Below are positions 27,017 through 34,544 of a stretch of 64,000 nucleotides of DNA, piece after piece. This DNA comes from an uncultured Eubacteriales bacterium (GTDB lineage: Bacteria; Bacillota; Clostridia; Oscillospirales; Oscillospiraceae). The DNA is taken from contig UQSF01000003.1 of assembly GCA_900543625.1 (NCBI GenBank), positions 1 through 64,000 on the forward strand. Direction: 5' to 3'. How positions within the stretch are numbered: the first letter of the stretch is position 1; every line of letters begins with the position of its first letter. The position numbers and the translations under genes were made by a program. Below the pieces are notes generated by a model. That model saw nothing but the letters and a program-made list of their open reading frames with translations, was not told the origin of the DNA and did not search any database.

Positions 27017-27877
27017 ATGGACGACGGTAAACTTCGCGCCCTGCTGACGGCGGTCGATTGCGGCAGCTTCAGCAAAGCGGCGGCGCAGCTGGGCTATACC
27101 CAGTCCGCAATGACACATCTGGTCAACAAACTGGAGGCGGAAATCGGCTGTACGCTGCTCGAGCGTGACAGTCAGGGCATCCGCCTGACGGACGCGGGCA
27201 GGCAGCTGCTGCCCTATATTCAAAACGTGGTCTGCGCGTGCGACACCCTCCTGCAGGAGGCCGCCGAGCAGAACGACCCGCGCAAGCGCACGCTGCGCAT
27301 CGGCTGCTTTGCGAGCATTGCGCGCGCCCGCCTGCCGGAGCTGCTGCGTGTCTTCCGCGCCGAGCACCCGGAGATCCAGCTGGACGTGCTCGTGCGCAGC
27401 GAGGAGCTGACGACCGCGCTCGCGAGCGGGCGCATCCAGCTCGCCCTCGTGGATGAGGCGCGCGCGAAGGGCTTTGATTTTCAGCCGCTGGCGGATGCGC
27501 CGCTCGTGGCCGTCGTGCCGCCGGACTTCCCGTGGGAGGGGGACACCATCCCGCTGGAGCGCCTGCTGCGCGAGCCGTTCCTCTCGAGCCCGGATCAGTA
27601 TATCGAGCCGTTTCTCCCGGCGGATGCGCCGCGCGTCGAGGTCTCGGCGTCGGACGACGGGGCGATCCTCTCCATGGTCGCGGCGGGGCTCGGCGTGGCG
27701 GTGCTGTCGTCGTTCTCGCTCGTCGGGTATGAGGAGCGTGTGCGCGTGCTCCAGCTCGAGCAGCCGATCGCGCTGCGCCTCGGCGCCGCCGTCAAGTCCA
27801 TCAATGCGGCGGGTACATCGGCACGGACGTTTTTGTCGTTCCTGTGCGCGTATTACGGACAGGAGGAGCGCCTGTGA
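27017..27877 (+). CDS. LysR-family transcriptional regulator
   Basis: A 286-residue regulator with an N-terminal winged HTH (LRALLTAVDCGSFSKAAAQL, YTQSAMTHLVNKLEAEIGC) and a C-terminal effector-binding domain (RIGCFASIARARLPELLRVF). The start at 27017 has AAGGAGG upstream; an upstream ATG lies too early. It is divergent from brnQ, its most likely target (inference). Its last bases overlap the following deformylase-like gene by a GTGA, so the two are co-translated. Confidence 0.9.
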   Translation: MDDGKLRALLTAVDCGSFSKAAAQLGYTQSAMTHLVNKLEAEIGCTLLERDSQGIRLTDAGRQLLPYIQNVVCACDTLLQEAAEQNDPRKRTLRIGCFASIARARLPELLRVFRAEHPEIQLDVLVRSEELTTALASGRIQLALVDEARAKGFDFQPLADAPLVAVVPPDFPWEGDTIPLERLLREPFLSSPDQYIEPFLPADAPRVEVSASDDGAILSMVAAGLGVAVLSSFSLVGYEERVRVLQLEQPIALRLGAAVKSINAAGTSARTFLSFLCAYYGQEERL

Positions 27878-28284
27878 TCCGGAACATCTGCACCGACCGC
27901 TTCTTTCTCATGCAGCCGTCCGAGCCTGCGACGGCGGCGGATCTGCCCGTGGCGCAGGATCTGCGCGACACGCTCGCCGCGCACCGGCAGACGTGCGTCG
28001 GCATGGCCGCCAACATGATCGGCGTGCGCAGGCGCATCATCATCTTTGACGACAACGGCACGCCCACCGTCATGCTCAATCCCGTCATCCTCCGCCGGAC
28101 CGAGCCGTACACAGCGGAGGAGGGCTGCCTGTCGCTGACGGGCAAGCGCACGGCCAGACGCTGGCGCAGCATCAAAGTCCAGTGGCAGAATGAGCGGCTG
28201 CAGACGCGCGTGCGCACGTTCACCGGCTGGACAGCGCAGATCATCCAGCACGAGATCGACCACTGCGACGGCGTGCTCATCTGA
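27874..28284 (+). CDS. Peptide deformylase-like protein, atypical motif 1
   Basis: A 136-residue member of the peptide deformylase fold, shorter than usual (about 150-180). Motif 2 EGCLSL (metal Cys) and motif 3 QHEIDHCDG (HExxH) are intact. Motif 1, normally GxxAxQxG with a catalytic Gln, reads GMAANMIG, so that Gln is Met. Removal of formyl groups from nascent proteins is therefore uncertain; it may be a specialised paralogue. The start is GTG overlapping the LysR stop, with AGGAGGAG upstream. Confidence 0.82.
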   Translation: MIRNICTDRFFLMQPSEPATAADLPVAQDLRDTLAAHRQTCVGMAANMIGVRRRIIIFDDNGTPTVMLNPVILRRTEPYTAEEGCLSLTGKRTARRWRSIKVQWQNERLQTRVRTFTGWTAQIIQHEIDHCDGVLI

Positions 28285-28295
28285 AGCAAAAAATA

Positions 28296-28329
28296 CCTGC
28301 CCGGTGCTTGCAAGCGCCGGGCGGTTTTT
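28296..28329 (+). terminator. Terminator of the LysR-deformylase unit
   Basis: Stem-loop centred near 28310 with one G-T pair, followed by TTTTT. Confidence 0.85.
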
Positions 28330-28358
28330 GTATACTGGGGGCAAAGGGAGGCCGGAGC

Positions 28359-28829
28359 ATGCGCAACACCACACTCTGTTATATCGAGCGCGGGCAGCAG
28401 TATCTCATGCTGCACCGCGTGAAAAAGGAAAACGATCTCAATCACGACAAATGGGTCGGCATTGGCGGAAAATTCGAGGGCAATGAGACGCCGGACGAAT
28501 GTCTCCTGCGCGAGGCGTATGAGGAGACCGGTCTGACGCTGACCGACTGGCGCTGCCGCGGCGTGGTGACGTTTTTGTCCGACACGTGGGAGGGGGAGTA
28601 CATGTACCTTTTCACGGCCGGCGGCTTCACCGGCACGCTGCGCGCGTGCAATGAGGGCGTGCTGAGCTGGGTCGACAAGGCGGCTGTTCCGGCGCTGCCG
28701 ATGTGGGAGGGCGATAAGATCTTCTTCCGGCTGCTGGCGGAGGATGCGCCGTTTTTCCTGCTCAAGCTGCGCTACGAGGGCGACACGCTGGTCGAGGCCG
28801 CGCTCAACGGCGCGCCCGTCGCGCTTTGA
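28359..28829 (+). CDS. Nudix hydrolase (8-oxo-dGTP diphosphatase-like)
   Basis: A 156-residue Nudix enzyme. The Nudix box runs from GKFEGNE to REAYEETGL (about residues 39-61), with all conserved Glu residues, and WVGIGGKFE precedes it as in MutT-type 8-oxo-dGTPases of Firmicutes. It likely cleanses oxidised nucleotides. GGGAGGCCGGAG precedes the ATG at 28359. It appears to be co-transcribed with the small helical protein 29 bases downstream. Confidence 0.92.
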   Translation: MRNTTLCYIERGQQYLMLHRVKKENDLNHDKWVGIGGKFEGNETPDECLLREAYEETGLTLTDWRCRGVVTFLSDTWEGEYMYLFTAGGFTGTLRACNEGVLSWVDKAAVPALPMWEGDKIFFRLLAEDAPFFLLKLRYEGDTLVEAALNGAPVAL

Positions 28830-28858
28830 GACGCGCATAAAAAGGGAGGAGAGAGGAC

Positions 28859-29251
28859 ATGAGACGCAAACAGCAGATTCAGGCCCTGCAGCAGGAGCTC
28901 GCGCTCCTGCGCCAGACCGTGGACAGCGGAAAAGAGCTCGCCGCGCTTGCGGCCGATGCGGCCGGGCAGCTGCGCAGGCCGGGCCTGCGCACCATTGCCG
29001 TACAGGTGATGCGTTCGCCGCGCGTTCGCCGCGCCGCGCTCATTGCCGGCGGCACGGTCACCGCCGTCACGCTCGGCGCTGCAGCGGTGCACTGCCGGGT
29101 GTATCAGGCCATCGTCGCTCAGGAGGTCAAAAAGGCGCTCAAGCCCGTCAACGCCCGCCTCGATGCGCTGCAGGCGACCGTGGACGCCGTGGCCGAGGCC
29201 GAGGGCATCGCGCCCGACAAGGCGCACAAGAGCAAAAAGCACAGCCGCTGA
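28859..29251 (+). CDS. Small coiled-coil protein of unknown function
   Basis: Not recognised. It has 130 residues. Residues 1-35 are Gln/Leu-rich and likely a coiled coil (MRRKQQIQALQQELALLRQ). A basic stretch (RSPRVRRAA) leads into a hydrophobic segment (LIAGGTVTAVTLGAAAVH, about 61-78), then another amphipathic helix and a Lys-rich tail. The layout suggests a membrane-attached helical protein. GGGAGGAGAG precedes the ATG, and a strong terminator follows. Confidence 0.75.
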   Translation: MRRKQQIQALQQELALLRQTVDSGKELAALAADAAGQLRRPGLRTIAVQVMRSPRVRRAALIAGGTVTAVTLGAAAVHCRVYQAIVAQEVKKALKPVNARLDALQATVDAVAEAEGIAPDKAHKSKKHSR

Positions 29252-29265
29252 CGGCACGCAAAAAT

Positions 29266-29297
29266 GCTCCGTTTCCGATCGGAAACGGAGCTTTTTT
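29266..29297 (+). terminator. Terminator after Nudix/coiled-coil genes
   Basis: Eleven-bp stem (29266-29276 with 29281-29291) followed by six T residues. Confidence 0.93.
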
Positions 29298-29617
29298 ATA
29301 TGGTTTTTGTCGTTTCGACCTGCGATCAGGTGAGACCGAACGCGGCGGCCAGACCCGGGGACGCCAGAACGGTCGTTCTGTGGAACACGGCGGCGTTGGT
29401 CATGGCAGCGCGGCGCAGACACAGGAATGTTCTGACGAATAAAATAATAAGAAATAATAAGACCGGATCACCCGAGGGGGATCCGGCTGAGACGGTCGGA
29501 AAGCCATGCGGTTTTCCGGCAGAAGACGTGCTGCCTGCGGGCGGCACACACTGTATGGCTTTTTCACATGTTCACGGGGCTGACCGGCCGGTCAGCCCCG
29601 TTTCGTTATGCAGGCGG
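29298..29617. other. Intergenic stretch without a convincing gene
   Basis: About 320 bases between a terminator and the end of the aconitase X pair. It contains an AT-rich core (29440-29460), an imperfect GGATC-centred stem-loop (29462-29483) and a perfect 28-base palindrome (29574-29601). A 73-codon minus-strand open frame spans most of it, but it has no ribosome binding site and no family resemblance that I recognise. Confidence 0.5.
29574..29601 (-). terminator. Palindromic stem after the aconitase X pair
   Basis: A perfect GC-rich palindrome 17 bases after the small-subunit stop. It lacks a clear T-run on the minus strand, so termination is uncertain. Confidence 0.45.
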
Positions 29618-30058
29618 TTACTCGATCTCGACGATGCCGCCGTCGCGGATGCGCACGGTCTGCCCCGTCTGCACGGCGGCGAGAAATTCGTCGCCCAGGC
29701 AGTCGATGACCGGCATATCGGCGTCCGTCCACACGGACGCGAGGATCGCGCCCGAGGCCGCCAGCGAGTCGATGTGCTTGGAAAAGAGCATACACGCCGG
29801 CTGCTGCCCGGAGGCGCAGGCGGTGTAGAGCACCATGCCGCCGGTGGTCGAGCCGATGGTCTCCGGCAGGCACAGCGCCTTGCCGATCATCGGCTTTTTG
29901 TACAGGTCGGGGTTGTTCTGGTCGCCGCATTTGACCTGCTTGTCATGGAACATCAAGGCCATCTGGTAGCTGGCGAGCGTGTTGAAGCCGCCGTGCGACA
30001 CGAGGGCTTCCGCCTCGCATGTGCCGGGGCAGATGACGCGGCCCTGAAACTGTTTCAT
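29618..30058 (-). CDS. Aconitase X small (swivel) subunit
   Basis: A 146-residue AcnX swivel-domain protein (DUF126): GRVICPGTCEAEALVSHGGF at the N terminus and LCLPETIGSTTGGMVLY in the middle, which carries the conserved Ser of the substrate loop. With the large subunit it forms a split aconitase X enzyme. Known AcnX activities are cis-3-hydroxy-L-proline dehydratase in bacteria and mevalonate-5-phosphate dehydratase in archaea; which applies here is open. It starts one base after the large-subunit stop. Confidence 0.9.
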   Translation of the reverse strand: MKQFQGRVICPGTCEAEALVSHGGFNTLASYQMALMFHDKQVKCGDQNNPDLYKKPMIGKALCLPETIGSTTGGMVLYTACASGQQPACMLFSKHIDSLAASGAILASVWTDADMPVIDCLGDEFLAAVQTGQTVRIRDGGIVEIE

Positions 30059-30059
30059 C

Positions 30060-31334
30060 TTACTTCGCCCCCTTCGTAATCATGGTGATGATCTCGTCCT
30101 CGGTGTAGTAGCGCGCGGTCGAATACGTGCGCAGCTTGTTCGACGAGGTGATGACGGGCATGGCCTTGCTGAGCGGGTTGTTCATGTACATGAGCGGGCA
30201 GATGTAGCTGAGCACGACGCCGGTGCTGCGCAGGCGGGCGGCGTAAGGCGTCTTTTCAAATTCCTCGATGACGCCGGGCGCGGCGGTGAACACCGTCGGG
30301 ATGCAGACCTTTTTCTGCCCGTGCGCCCGCAGCCCCGCCTCGACGCGCTCGGTCGTGTCGATGAGCTGGTGCAGCGTCATGTGCGGGCAGCCCATGAAGC
30401 ACAGCTTCGGCTTGGCGTTGCGGTTTTTCCACACGCACGGGTAGCTCTCGCGCACGCGCTGCAGCTCCGCATCGTCGATGATGTACACCGGTGCGCCGTC
30501 GCGGATGAGCGCCTCGCCCTGCTGCACGGCCTCGGGCGTGAGGTGCTCGATGTGGTACAGACCGACCGCACCGTTGGACGCGGTGGCCGCGCCGAAGTCC
30601 TTGAGATAGGCGATGGCATCGTCATTGATCTCCGTGCCGAGCCATTTGTCCAGTCCCTTGACATACGGCACTTTTTCCATGACCTTCATGCCGATGGCGG
30701 AGCCGAGCAGCTGCGGCTCGGGCTTTTTCGTTGTGCGCACCTCAACGATCCAGTCGGCCTTACGTCCGTCGTCGGTCAGGAAGCCGAAGTACGGCACGCA
30801 GCCCGCGATGGAGCCCATGAGCTCGATCATGCCGGAGTTGCGGTTGCAGCGCGCGCCGAGCACGCTGTTGGCGTAGACCACGGCGGACGATTCCGCCCAC
30901 GAGAGCACCTCGCCCTGCTTGGGCTTGTTGCCCACCTCGTCGAGGTAGCAGGTGCAGGTATAGTCCTTGTCGCTGAGGATGCCAAGCTGGCGCAGCTGCT
31001 CCTCATAGCGCGCCTGCTGCTTATACATGAACTTGCGGAACACCAGATCCTGCAGCGGATTCGAGGGGACGTTCTTGTCGAGCGGGAGCGGGTCGGCGGT
31101 GAATTTCTGTTCGGAAAACGCGCCGGCTTCAATGAGCTGGTCGTACAGGTCGTAGACCGGCTTCATGGCGTTGATGCCGAAGCTGATGACCGTGTGGCCG
31201 TAGGTGCTCGTGATGGGCACCATTTTTTCCGCGCCGAAGGCATCGCCGTACATGACGAGCGTTTTCATGACCTTGGCCATGACTTCGCCCTTGCTGCCGT
31301 CGAGTACGGCCTGCTGTTCGGGTGTCAGTTTCAT
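30060..31334 (-). CDS. Aconitase X catalytic (large) subunit
   Basis: A 424-residue AcnX large subunit (DUF521): VPITSTYGHTVISFGI, NSVLGARCNRNSGMIELM with an iron-sulfur ligand Cys, and FMGCPHMTLHQLID near the C terminus. The start at 31334 has AAGGAGG upstream. It is a two-gene operon with the swivel subunit. Neither proline racemase nor isoprenoid genes are adjacent, so the substrate is not given by context. Confidence 0.92.
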   Translation of the reverse strand: MKLTPEQQAVLDGSKGEVMAKVMKTLVMYGDAFGAEKMVPITSTYGHTVISFGINAMKPVYDLYDQLIEAGAFSEQKFTADPLPLDKNVPSNPLQDLVFRKFMYKQQARYEEQLRQLGILSDKDYTCTCYLDEVGNKPKQGEVLSWAESSAVVYANSVLGARCNRNSGMIELMGSIAGCVPYFGFLTDDGRKADWIVEVRTTKKPEPQLLGSAIGMKVMEKVPYVKGLDKWLGTEINDDAIAYLKDFGAATASNGAVGLYHIEHLTPEAVQQGEALIRDGAPVYIIDDAELQRVRESYPCVWKNRNAKPKLCFMGCPHMTLHQLIDTTERVEAGLRAHGQKKVCIPTVFTAAPGVIEEFEKTPYAARLRSTGVVLSYICPLMYMNNPLSKAMPVITSSNKLRTYSTARYYTEDEIITMITKGAK

Positions 31335-31384
31335 GGGGAATCGACCTCCTTGTGCATACATTTGCTGTGAATTTCTTGACAAGA

Positions 31385-31413
31385 ATTATAGCCCCATTTG
31401 GGCAAAAATGCAA
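31385..31413 (-). promoter_or_regulatory. Promoter of the aconitase X operon
   Basis: Minus-strand TTGCAT (31408-31413), 17-base spacer, perfect TATAAT (31385-31390). Confidence 0.82.
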
Positions 31414-31511
31414 GGGGATATTGGGACAAGCTCGTAAATCTGTGCAAAAAATCCCCGCCAGTTCCATGCCGTTTTGTGGGGCACGCACGAGGGAGAATGT
31501 GTAAAAAGCGC

Positions 31512-31540
31512 TTGACGAAAGCACCAGAAGTTGTCATACT
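31512..31540 (+). promoter_or_regulatory. Promoter of the AT-rich orphan gene
   Basis: TTGACG (31512-31517), 17-base spacer, CATACT (31535-31540). Confidence 0.5.
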
Positions 31541-31600
31541 GAAAACGACGCGATTTTTACACTGCCTGTTGAGAAAATATATCACAACGGAGGTATGGAC

Positions 31601-32758
31601 ATGAATGAACTTATCCATAAGGATCATTTTCTGCAAATGATGGCCGCGACGGAGGTCGCGCCGGCGGCGCTTAAGACCGAGCTGAGTGCACAGGCATATG
31701 GTAAGCTGCCTCTGTCGCAGTTGGCTGCCTTGGGGGTTGGATTAGAGCCGGTCGTGTCGGCAATCCAGCAGATCACAAATCATGGACAGGCGGTGAGCGG
31801 TTACTATAAGGTGACAATTCCAGAGGGAACTCATCTCGCAAACTTTCAAGATGGGAGCGGCTTCCTTGGGACAGTTCTGGAGGATGCGACGAATCGCATT
31901 GGCGCACAAGCGCGCCTGAATCCACTGCTCTGCAATCCAACGCTGCTGTTTGCTGCAGCAGCGCTTATGAGTATGGAGCGAAAGCTGGATGCAATACAGG
32001 AGACACAGCGAGAAATGATGGATTTCCTGCTGCAGAAAGAAACCTCCAAGCAAAAAGGAGACCTGGATTTTCTGTCAGATGTGCTTGCGAATTACAGATT
32101 CAATTGGAATAATGATAAGTTTAAGGCGGCAAATCACAGTCAGGTGCTGGCAATTCGGCGTGAGGCCGGGCAGCAAGTGGACCTTTTCCGGGAGCAGGTC
32201 AAAAAGAAGTTTTTGAAAGGCGGCTTTCTATTGACAGCACAGGATGTGCAAAAACAGCTGAATGGTCTGACGGGGGCGTTCCAGAGCTACCAGTTGGCGC
32301 TATATCTGTATGGGTATGCTTATTTTCTGGAGATTTTGCTGCAGGAAAGCTTTGATTCCGAGTATTTGAACGCTGCTGCCGCCAAGTTGGAACAGATGTC
32401 TCTTGCGTACCGCGAATTATACACAGAAGCTTATGAGCACATAGAGAAACGCGCGAAATCGTCTCCTGAAGCATATATGCTTCGCGGCGTATCGTCTGCA
32501 AGTAAGGTGCTTGGTGAAACCATTGCCAAGCTGCCGGTCATCAGCCGGTCGCAAATGGACGAATCACTTATCGAGGCCGGTCAAAAGATCGGGGACTACG
32601 AGAAAAAGTGCACTGCCAAGACAATGCAGCAGTTAGTGGAGCATCAAAGCAGCTGCGTTCATCCGTTCATTGACCAGATCCAATCCATGGATCGGCTTTA
32701 TCATGGTGAGCTCACCATGATCTTCAATGACGAGACGCTCTATTTAGGGACGGCCTGA
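31601..32758 (+). CDS. Unknown 385-residue protein with AT-rich, foreign-looking codon use
   Basis: Not recognised. The start at 31601 is preferred because GGAGG lies seven bases upstream; the earlier ATG overlaps that site. The protein is soluble-looking and mostly helical. It opens with a hydrophilic part and a beta-like stretch (YYKVTIPEGTHLANF), then a hydrophobic CNPTLLFAAAALMSMERKLD segment (about 113-132), long charged helices (QETQREMMDFLLQKE) and an all-helical C-terminal half. Base composition and codon choice are visibly less GC-rich than in all neighbours, which suggests transfer. It has its own promoter and terminator. Confidence 0.8.
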   Translation: MNELIHKDHFLQMMAATEVAPAALKTELSAQAYGKLPLSQLAALGVGLEPVVSAIQQITNHGQAVSGYYKVTIPEGTHLANFQDGSGFLGTVLEDATNRIGAQARLNPLLCNPTLLFAAAALMSMERKLDAIQETQREMMDFLLQKETSKQKGDLDFLSDVLANYRFNWNNDKFKAANHSQVLAIRREAGQQVDLFREQVKKKFLKGGFLLTAQDVQKQLNGLTGAFQSYQLALYLYGYAYFLEILLQESFDSEYLNAAAAKLEQMSLAYRELYTEAYEHIEKRAKSSPEAYMLRGVSSASKVLGETIAKLPVISRSQMDESLIEAGQKIGDYEKKCTAKTMQQLVEHQSSCVHPFIDQIQSMDRLYHGELTMIFNDETLYLGTA

Positions 32759-32762
32759 AAAG

Positions 32763-32801
32763 AAAAGCGGATGATTCCGTAAACCGGAATCATCCGCTTT
32801 T
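32763..32801. terminator. Bidirectional terminator between orphan gene and EamA gene
   Basis: A 13-14 bp stem (32766-32797) flanked by AAAA and TTTTTT, serving both convergent genes. Confidence 0.92.
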
Positions 32802-32809
32802 TTGCGGTC

Positions 32810-33733
32810 TTATTTGCTTCCCTCGCGGGCGGCCTTGGCCGGCAGCGGGATCTGCGCGAGGACGACGGCGAGGAACATCAGCACGCAGCCGAGGTATTCG
32901 CGCGGGGTCATGCTCTGGTGCAGGATGATCGCGCCCGCAATGACGGCGAACACGCTCTCGAGACTCAGCAGGATGGTGACGACCGTGGGGTTCGAGCCCT
33001 TCTGCGCGAGGATCTGCAGCGTGTAGCCCACGCCGCACGAGAACACGCCCACATACAGCAGCGGCAGCGCGCACGAGAGCAGGGCGGCGGCATCGACGTG
33101 CTCGAAAAACGGGATGCACACGCCCGACCACAGCGCCGCGAACAGAAACTGCACGCAGCTGAGCTTTACCCCGTCGCACGTCGCGCTGAAGCGGTCGATG
33201 ACCAGGATGTGCACGGCAAAGCACACCGCGCACACGAGCACGAGCAGGTCGCCTGCGGCGAGCCGGAAGCTGCCCTTGATGCACAGCAGGTACAGCGCCG
33301 CGACCGACAGCGCGACCGCGACCCAGACCGGCAGGCTGACCTTGCGCTTGAAAAACAGGCCGAACACCGGCACGAGCACCACATACAGCGCCGTGAGAAA
33401 GCCCGCCTTTCCGGCGTCCGTCCCGGCGACGATGCCGGCCTGCTGGAAGTTCGAGGCGATGGCCAGCGCCGTGCCGCAGCAAAAGCCGCCGAGCCAGAGC
33501 TGTTTGCGTCCGGCGTGTTTTTCCTCCGCCGTGGGCTGCGCGGCGTCCTTATGCACGGCGCCGCGCACCGCGATCAGCACCAGCAGCGCGAGCACCGCGA
33601 TGGCATAGCGCGCGGCGTTGAAGGTGAACGTGCCGATCGTGTCGGCGCAGACGTCCTGCGCGACGAAGGCGGTGCCCCAGATGAGCGCGGCGAGAATGGG
33701 AAAGACAACTTGACGAATCGGATTCTGTTTCAT
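32810..33733 (-). CDS. EamA-family (DMT) transporter
   Basis: A 307-residue protein with ten helices in two EamA repeats; the start of repeat 1 is ILAALIWGTAFVAQDVCA and repeat 2 has LESVFAVIAGAIILHQ. The substrate is unknown. The start at 33733 (MKQNPIRQ) has GAGGAG upstream; the open frame runs 30 codons farther into the leader, but that part is a structured RNA region. Expression may be set by that leader. Confidence 0.9.
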   Translation of the reverse strand: MKQNPIRQVVFPILAALIWGTAFVAQDVCADTIGTFTFNAARYAIAVLALLVLIAVRGAVHKDAAQPTAEEKHAGRKQLWLGGFCCGTALAIASNFQQAGIVAGTDAGKAGFLTALYVVLVPVFGLFFKRKVSLPVWVAVALSVAALYLLCIKGSFRLAAGDLLVLVCAVCFAVHILVIDRFSATCDGVKLSCVQFLFAALWSGVCIPFFEHVDAAALLSCALPLLYVGVFSCGVGYTLQILAQKGSNPTVVTILLSLESVFAVIAGAIILHQSMTPREYLGCVLMFLAVVLAQIPLPAKAAREGSK

Positions 33734-33739
33734 ATGCGG

Positions 33740-33852
33740 GATCTCCTCTGAGATGTCGGCGGCAAATACAAAAGCAGTCAGACTCCATCGCCTGACTGCC
33801 GGTAGGTGCGCACCCGTGCCCATAGGATAGTACAGGCGCGGGCGCTTGTCAA
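33740..33852 (-). promoter_or_regulatory. Promoter and structured leader of the EamA gene
   Basis: Minus-strand TTGACA (33847-33852), 17-base spacer and TATCCT (33824-33829) give a leader of about 85 bases. It contains a GGTGCGCACC palindrome, then an eight-bp hairpin (33774-33781 with 33792-33799) followed by TTTTGTATTTG and the ribosome binding site. A short attenuator or a small-molecule-sensing RNA is plausible; the ligand is unknown. Confidence 0.5.
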
Positions 33853-33880
33853 TCGGTTTTTAGCTGTAAATCGTGAAATT

Positions 33881-34264
33881 TCACGCCTTGTGCGCGCGGC
33901 CGCCGCCATGCATGGCGGCGTGCTCCCTGGCGATTTCGGCGTAGAGCGCCGGAGCCGTCCATGCGGCGTTCGTGTCTGTCAGCATGGCCTTGAGCGCGAC
34001 GGGTGGGATGTGCGCGGCGCGAAAGCCCTGCAGCAGTCCCTCGAGCATGCCGGGGCGAAAGTGCGCCAGGACGAGTATCTCCCCCGGGAGCGGGGCGGCG
34101 GGTGCGTCCGGATTCCGCGGCAGTACACCGGCCAGCGCGCCGATCGGCTGGCCGAAATCGGCCGGGTCGACCGCCTGCACGCGGATGCCGAGCCGCAGGC
34201 ATACGACCTGCATTTTTCCGAGCTTTCCGGGCTCGATTTGATAGGCGAGTAGGGTGGGCGTCAT
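33881..34264 (-). CDS. DUF3783-family protein
   Basis: A 127-residue small protein matching DUF3783: LLAYQIEPGKLGKMQVVCLR, then a QPIGAL segment and VLAHFRPGMLEGLLQGFRAA. The function is unknown. It begins one base after the DUF1294 gene and closes the four-gene operon of a phosphatase-acetyltransferase fusion, YgiQ, DUF1294 and DUF3783. Confidence 0.8.
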   Translation of the reverse strand: MTPTLLAYQIEPGKLGKMQVVCLRLGIRVQAVDPADFGQPIGALAGVLPRNPDAPAAPLPGEILVLAHFRPGMLEGLLQGFRAAHIPPVALKAMLTDTNAAWTAPALYAEIAREHAAMHGGGRAHKA

Positions 34265-34265
34265 A

Positions 34266-34544
34266 TCAGATCACCTGCTTCCAGATCAGAATAAGATACA
34301 CCACGGCCGCGCACTGCACGCCGAGCAGCGCGGGAAAGCCAAAGCGAAATTCCTTGTGCTTCGTCTTGTGGTGAAATACGCGCATGCCCAGCGTTCCGCC
34401 GAGCGCGCCGCCGAGCGCGGCGAGGGCGAAGAGCGTGCTCTCTGCGATGCGCCACTTGCCTGCGCGCGCCTTTGCCTTGTCGATGCCCATGGCGGCAAAG
34501 GCGATGACGTTGACGGCGGCAAGGTAGATGAAGAGATAGCTCAT
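34266..34544 (-). CDS. DUF1294-family membrane protein
   Basis: A 92-residue protein with three hydrophobic segments and the DUF1294 pattern: FAAMGIDKAKARAGKWRI, then LFALAALGGALGGTLGM and the charged FHHKTKHKEFRFGFP. The function is unknown. Its start overlaps the YgiQ-family stop by four bases (ATGA). Confidence 0.9.
   Translation of the reverse strand: MSYLFIYLAAVNVIAFAAMGIDKAKARAGKWRIAESTLFALAALGGALGGTLGMRVFHHKTKHKEFRFGFPALLGVQCAAVVYLILIWKQVI

Noticed and set aside
29455..29530. Possible TPP riboswitch because of a GGCTGAGA-like segment
   Set aside because: The second conserved part (GAACCTGATC...TAATGCC) is missing, and no thiamine gene follows.
29326..29547. 73-codon minus-strand frame as a gene
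   Set aside because: No ribosome site, no recognised motif, and it overlaps palindromic sequence; kept as an intergenic note.
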